Origin: Deltaproteobacteria bacterium | Lineage (GTDB): Bacteria; Myxococcota_A; UBA796; GCA-2862545 | Assembly: GCA_006226595.1 (NCBI GenBank) | Contig: SBGP01000046.1 | Location: 53,937 to 117,936, forward strand | Length of the DNA stretch: 64,000 nucleotides | Direction of reading: 5' to 3' | Part shown: positions 60,881-64,000 of the stretch, one piece after another | Layout of the letters: the number at the start of each line of letters is the position of its first letter | How positions within the stretch are numbered: the first letter of the stretch is position 1 | Made by a program: the position numbers and the translations under genes | The notes under the pieces: generated by a model | Database searches by the model: none | What the model was told of the DNA's origin: nothing | What the model saw: only the letters and a program-made list of their open reading frames with translations

Positions 60881-61729
60881 CTAGCCGAGGCCGAAGCGCA
60901 GTGCGGTGCCCGGGAGCAGCACCGGGAGGATGAGGTCGCCGTAGAGCACCCACAGGCCGGCGGCGACGGCGAGAGCGGGGCCGAAGGGCAGGAAGCTGCG
61001 CCGACGGGTGATGGCCATGTGGGCGAGGCCTCCGAGGGCGCCGAGCATGCTGCCGACGAGCAGCACGAAGAAGAAGGTCGGCACCGGGCCGATGAATGCG
61101 CCGATGAGGGCCATGAGCTTCACGTCGCCCCAGCCCAGGCCCTCTCTCCGCATGATGAACAGCGTCACGAGGGAGGCCGTGGCCATCGTGCCCCCTCCGA
61201 CGGCCGCTCCATACAGGGACTGCTCGAGTCCGATGTCGCCCCAGCCGCGGTAGCCGACGAACTCGAGCAGGGCCATGAGTCCGATGCCCACGGGCACAGC
61301 GTAGATCGTGACCTCGTCCGGGATGATGTAGTGGCGCAGGTCGACGTAGGTGGCGACGACCAGCATCGACAGGAACGCGAAGAACGCGAGCCATGCGGTG
61401 AAGTGCTGGAGGTCGAGCGCTTCGGGACCTGGGACGAAGCGACGCCAGGCGAGCAGCGAGAGCAGCATGCCCAGGACCTCGATGAGTGCGTACTGAGCGC
61501 TGATCTCGGCGCCGCAGTGACGGCACTTGCCGCCCTGGAGCAGCCACGACACCACTGGCACGAGCTCGGCGGGACCGAGTGTCGTGCCGCAACGGGGGCA
61601 GTGCGAGCGCGGGGCGATGACCGAGCGGTCCTCTGGCCAGCGCGCGATGCACACGTTGAGGAACGACCCGATGATCAGGCCGAACAGGGCTGCCCAGACG
61701 TGCCCGAAGATCCACAAGGGGTCGGTCAT
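60881..61729 (-). CDS. pilD: Prepilin peptidase / N-methyltransferase
   Basis: A 282-residue PilD-type bifunctional enzyme that cleaves type IV prepilin or type II pseudopilin leaders and methylates the new N-terminus. The first helix with 'GSFLNVCIARWPE', the zinc-binding pairs C44/C47 and C69/C72, and the two catalytic aspartates D130 ('YVDLRHYIIPDE') and D202 ('GWGDVKL') are intact. About eight membrane helices are present. No pilin genes are adjacent. The downstream side is convergent with bpt; the upstream neighbour is an ABC permease 46 bases away on the same strand. Confidence 0.95.
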   Translation of the reverse strand: MTDPLWIFGHVWAALFGLIIGSFLNVCIARWPEDRSVIAPRSHCPRCGTTLGPAELVPVVSWLLQGGKCRHCGAEISAQYALIEVLGMLLSLLAWRRFVPGPEALDLQHFTAWLAFFAFLSMLVVATYVDLRHYIIPDEVTIYAVPVGIGLMALLEFVGYRGWGDIGLEQSLYGAAVGGGTMATASLVTLFIMRREGLGWGDVKLMALIGAFIGPVPTFFFVLLVGSMLGALGGLAHMAITRRRSFLPFGPALAVAAGLWVLYGDLILPVLLPGTALRFGLG

Positions 61730-61775
61730 GGGCGCATCGTAGCCGGGAGGGGGCGCGCGAGCCGGTCTGGGTGCG

Positions 61776-62543
61776 TCACGCGGCCGTCCGGAGGTCTCGG
61801 CGCTCGAGCACGCGGCTGGTGAGCGACACGAGGATGCCCGCCGTGCACGCGGTGTACAGCGCGCTCCACCCGAGGCCGGCGATGTCGACGGCGGACTCGT
61901 GGACCAGGGCGGCGTGGAGGTCGAGCAGGTCGAGATCGGGGAGCACGGCGTACAGCAGCTGCGAGGTAACGCGCGCCGCGGCGCCCGCTTCACTGGCGTA
62001 GAGCAGGACCTCGTCGGCGAAGACGCCGGCGAAGACCAGGGCGCCGACGGCCATCGCGGCAATGGCCGGCCGGGCGAGGCTGCCGAGGAACAGGGCCCAG
62101 GCGCCCACGAGACAGAGCTGGAGACACAGCGCGCCCCACACCGCGACCAGTCCCGGTTGGAGCCAGCCATACCCGATGCCGACGGGCAGCCACGCCGCGA
62201 GGACCAGCGAGGCCCAGAGCACGCACGCGACGGCCACCCCGAGCGCTCGTCCCGCGACCCAGTCTCCGCGCGAGATGGGCCGCACGAGGGCCAGCTCCGC
62301 GGTGCCGTCGTCGAGAGCTCCGCTGACCGCCTGGAGTCCGATGAACACGGCGCCGCCGAGGCCGGCGAGGGTCGACAGCCATAGGCCCACGGCGAGCACG
62401 CCACGCGCCTGGTAGCCCAGAGAGGCTGCACCTGCGGCCGGCGCGAGGAGCAGGTGGACCACGGCGAGCACGACGGCTGCCGCGATGAGCCGCCGCTGCA
62501 GCACCTCCTCGACGAGCTCGGTCGCGACGACCCGCCAGATCAC
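61776..62543 (-). CDS. ABC-2 type transporter permease
   Basis: A 255-residue membrane protein with about six helices ('LIAAAVVLAVVHLLLAPAAG' partly, 'LAGLGGAVFIGLQAVSGAL', 'LVGAWALFLGSLARPAIAAM'). The cytoplasmic loop 'DDGTAELALVRPISRGDWVAGR' (partly quoted) is a hallmark of NosY/ABC-2 permeases. Its ATG overlaps the stop of the ATPase gene (ATGA). With the ATPase it forms an exporter or a membrane-remodelling ABC unit of unknown substrate. Confidence 0.85.
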   Translation of the reverse strand: MIWRVVATELVEEVLQRRLIAAAVVLAVVHLLLAPAAGAASLGYQARGVLAVGLWLSTLAGLGGAVFIGLQAVSGALDDGTAELALVRPISRGDWVAGRALGVAVACVLWASLVLAAWLPVGIGYGWLQPGLVAVWGALCLQLCLVGAWALFLGSLARPAIAAMAVGALVFAGVFADEVLLYASEAGAAARVTSQLLYAVLPDLDLLDLHAALVHESAVDIAGLGWSALYTACTAGILVSLTSRVLERRDLRTAA

Positions 62544-63133
62544 GCGCGCTCCAGGGGGACGAGGCGCGCACCCAGCGCGTCGAGATCCTCGCGTCGGTGG
62601 CTGGTGGCGAGCACGGCCATACCCCCGCCGATGCGGGCGCTCAGCTCATCGACCATGGCCTCGCGGCTCTCCGCATCCAGGCCGGAGAAGGGCTCGTCGA
62701 GCAGCAGCAGTCGGGGTCGATGCACGAGTGCCTGCGCCCACAGGACGCGGCGGCGCTCGCCCTTGGAGAGCACCCCCATGCGCGCCGAGGCCAGGCCCGT
62801 CAGCCCGCAGCGGGCGAGGGTGCCGTCGACGTCCCCGCCGCCCGAGAGCGTCGCCATGCGCGCCAGGTAGCGCCGGATGGTCGAGGAGGGCGGCAGGTGG
62901 CTGCCCTCGGGCACCATGCCCAGGCCCCGCCGACTCTCCGGGTCCGTCGGCGGGAGTCCGAACAGCCAGATCTGCCCGCTGTCCGCGTGCACGAGACCCG
63001 CCGCGATGCCCATCGCCGTGCTCTTGCCGGAGCCGTTGCCGCCGACCAGACCGACGACTTCTCCTGGAGCGAGGTCGAAGCTCAGTCCGCGGAGCAGCAT
63101 CGGGCCGCCGGGCCACTGCTTGCGGACGTCCAC
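62540..63133 (-). CDS. ABC transporter ATP-binding protein (CcmA-like)
   Basis: A short ATPase of at least 197 residues. Walker A is 'GGNGSGKST', the signature is a degenerate 'LSKGERRRV', Walker B is 'RLLLLDEPFSGLD', and the switch histidine is in 'TSHRRED'. The size is that of CcmA/heme-exporter-type ATPases. The start is uncertain: the first standard codon is GTG at 63133, but homology-like sequence 'LSFVDVRKQW' extends upstream to a CTG at 63142 that has a better-placed GGAG. The lipoprotein stop lies at 63145. Coupled to the permease by ATGA. Confidence 0.85.
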   Translation of the reverse strand: MDVRKQWPGGPMLLRGLSFDLAPGEVVGLVGGNGSGKSTAMGIAAGLVHADSGQIWLFGLPPTDPESRRGLGMVPEGSHLPPSSTIRRYLARMATLSGGGDVDGTLARCGLTGLASARMGVLSKGERRRVLWAQALVHRPRLLLLDEPFSGLDAESREAMVDELSARIGGGMAVLATSHRREDLDALGARLVPLERA

Positions 63134-63144
63134 GAAGCTCAGGG

Positions 63145-63750
63145 CTACTCCGTCTCGCAGGGAATCCTCCCGACGCTGGCGAGAACCCGAAAGATGCGGT
63201 CGTCGGCCTCGCAGGCCCGCGCGTCGAAGCGCGTCTCGACCGTGCCCGGCATGGTGTAGCCGCCGGACAGGCGCTCGTCGGCGGGTTCGTCGAGCCATCC
63301 GCTGCCGCCGTCGCCGAGGGGCACATCTTCGTCCTCGGTGACCCGGAACTCGCGGGCGAGGCCATCCTCGCGCGCGAGCACAGCCTCGACCACGGCGTAG
63401 TAGCGGCCCGTCACGCGTGGGCTGCCGTCGAATAGCTCGCTGCCCACGTACTCACCGCCCCACGGCGAGGTGAGGGGACGCTCGTACTCGAGCAGCACGT
63501 GGCGCGCATCTTCGCGGCAGGCGGCGGCGAACAGCTCGATCTGCAGCTGCTCCGCCTCGCTCGCGTCGAGGGTCTGCGCGAGGTCGCACGCGATGTCGCC
63601 ATTCGACAGGAACACGCCCGCCACCTCGCTCTCTCCCTCGGTCCACGTCGCGTACAGCGCGGTGCGCAGCGGTTGGCGACCGCCGCCGTCGTCGAGGTGA
63701 CCGATGCCGCAACCGACGAGCAGCAGCGGGAGGGCGCGAGTGGGGAACAT
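63145..63750 (-). CDS. Lipoprotein of unknown function
   Basis: A 201-residue lipoprotein with signal 'MFPTRALPLLLVGC' and lipobox LVGC. The mature part is acidic, with cysteines in 'GDIACD', 'AAACREDA', 'ARACEADD' and 'RIPCETE'. No family is recognised. It is the first gene of a unit with the ABC ATPase and permease (11-base gap), so it could be an envelope-side component of that transporter. No clear SD precedes the ATG, but the signal peptide fixes the start. Confidence 0.72.
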   Translation of the reverse strand: MFPTRALPLLLVGCGIGHLDDGGGRQPLRTALYATWTEGESEVAGVFLSNGDIACDLAQTLDASEAEQLQIELFAAACREDARHVLLEYERPLTSPWGGEYVGSELFDGSPRVTGRYYAVVEAVLAREDGLAREFRVTEDEDVPLGDGGSGWLDEPADERLSGGYTMPGTVETRFDARACEADDRIFRVLASVGRIPCETE

Positions 63751-63853
63751 GCGCGGAGGATAGCCGGTGGGCGGCCGCGATCCGACCCGGTTGGTTACTT
63801 CGTGAATATCCGAGGCCGTCGCGCGTCGAAGGTTCTCGCCGGAAGGACTGCTC

Positions 63854-64000
63854 GTGCATCTCGTCTCGCTGCTGCTGCTCGCTCTCGCTACTCCCACGGC
63901 CCATGCCGGCCCGCGGGGCGACAAGCCGCCGCCGACCGCGGAGAAGCCGGTGTCCAAGCCGGCGCGACCTGCACCGAAGCCCGCGCGTCCCGTGCCCCAG
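63854..64000 (+). CDS. Exported protein, N-terminal fragment (runs off the window)
   Basis: Forty-nine codons of an open frame starting at GTG with AAGGA about six bases upstream. The fragment encodes a signal peptide ('LVSLLLLALATPTAHA') followed by a Lys/Pro-rich linker ('KPVSKPARPAPKPARP'). The rest lies beyond base 64000, so no function can be given. It is divergent from the lipoprotein-ABC unit. Confidence 0.65.
   Translation, partial: MHLVSLLLLALATPTAHAGPRGDKPPPTAEKPVSKPARPAPKPARPVPQ

Overview
The window is about 64 kb of very GC-rich, densely packed bacterial chromosome. The gene content suggests a member of the Myxococcota or a related former deltaproteobacterial lineage. Supporting clues are hybrid histidine kinases, a Hanks-type Ser/Thr kinase, lipoproteins with Asp-Thr repeat linkers, split alpha-2-macroglobulin genes carrying AgmX/TonB-like inserts, and a match of 16 of 17 positions to the Myxococcus-type LexA box as I remember it. 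The taxonomy is an inference. No insertion sequence, phage gene, CRISPR array, tRNA or rRNA was found. No interval without a gene exceeds about 210 bases.

Region 1 (1-5.6 kb, + strand) is an arginine cluster: argC (partial), argD, an argF'-type transcarbamylase that looks specific for N-succinylornithine, and argB. A hybrid histidine kinase and a YffB/ArsC-like protein follow. Region 2 (5.5-11.3 kb) holds a lipoprotein hydrolase pair, a TMEM43-family membrane protein, and a minus-strand operon ruvX - coiled-coil protein - ABC permease - ABC ATPase. Region 3 (11.5-17.1 kb) holds cinA-recA behind a probable SOS operator, a DUF2007 protein and alaS. Region 4 (17.1-25.2 kb) holds a DUF4139 protein, a reverse-transsulfuration pair (cystathionine gamma-lyase and cystathionine beta-synthase), a divergent aldehyde dehydrogenase homologue that lacks both catalytic residues, a lipoprotein and an SDR. 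Region 5 (25.2-31.7 kb) holds a Cys-repeat protein, an FMN glutamate-synthase-like enzyme, a DUF1844 protein, bamD, and two paralogous Big_5 lipoproteins.

Region 6 (31.7-41.1 kb) contains rluD, a J-like/HTH_25 fusion, selA, and what I consider the most novel part of the window. An operon encodes a hendecad coiled-coil protein, a membrane coiled-coil protein, a membrane-anchored Ser/Thr kinase and a secreted five-repeat protein. It is flanked on the opposite strand by a membrane-anchored protein built from the same unrecognised repeat (CPxGA ... DDAYY ... CWxxG ... YFYKAA). Region 7 (41-53.5 kb) holds an NtrB-like kinase, lipoproteins, a two-gene alpha-2-macroglobulin system without a visible thioester, a Nei/Fpg glycosylase and a second hybrid kinase. 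Region 8 (53.7-64 kb) holds dnaK-dnaJ with intergenic hairpins, a paralogous pair of small proteins, type II glutamine synthetase, a DUF482 acetyltransferase divergent from bpt, a prepilin peptidase, an ABC exporter pair, and two envelope proteins, the last one cut by the window end.

Many neighbouring genes overlap by four bases (ATGA or GTGA), which indicates translational coupling. GTG and TTG starts are frequent and were chosen by ribosome-binding site and spacing. All functions are inferred from motifs read by eye; no database search was possible.
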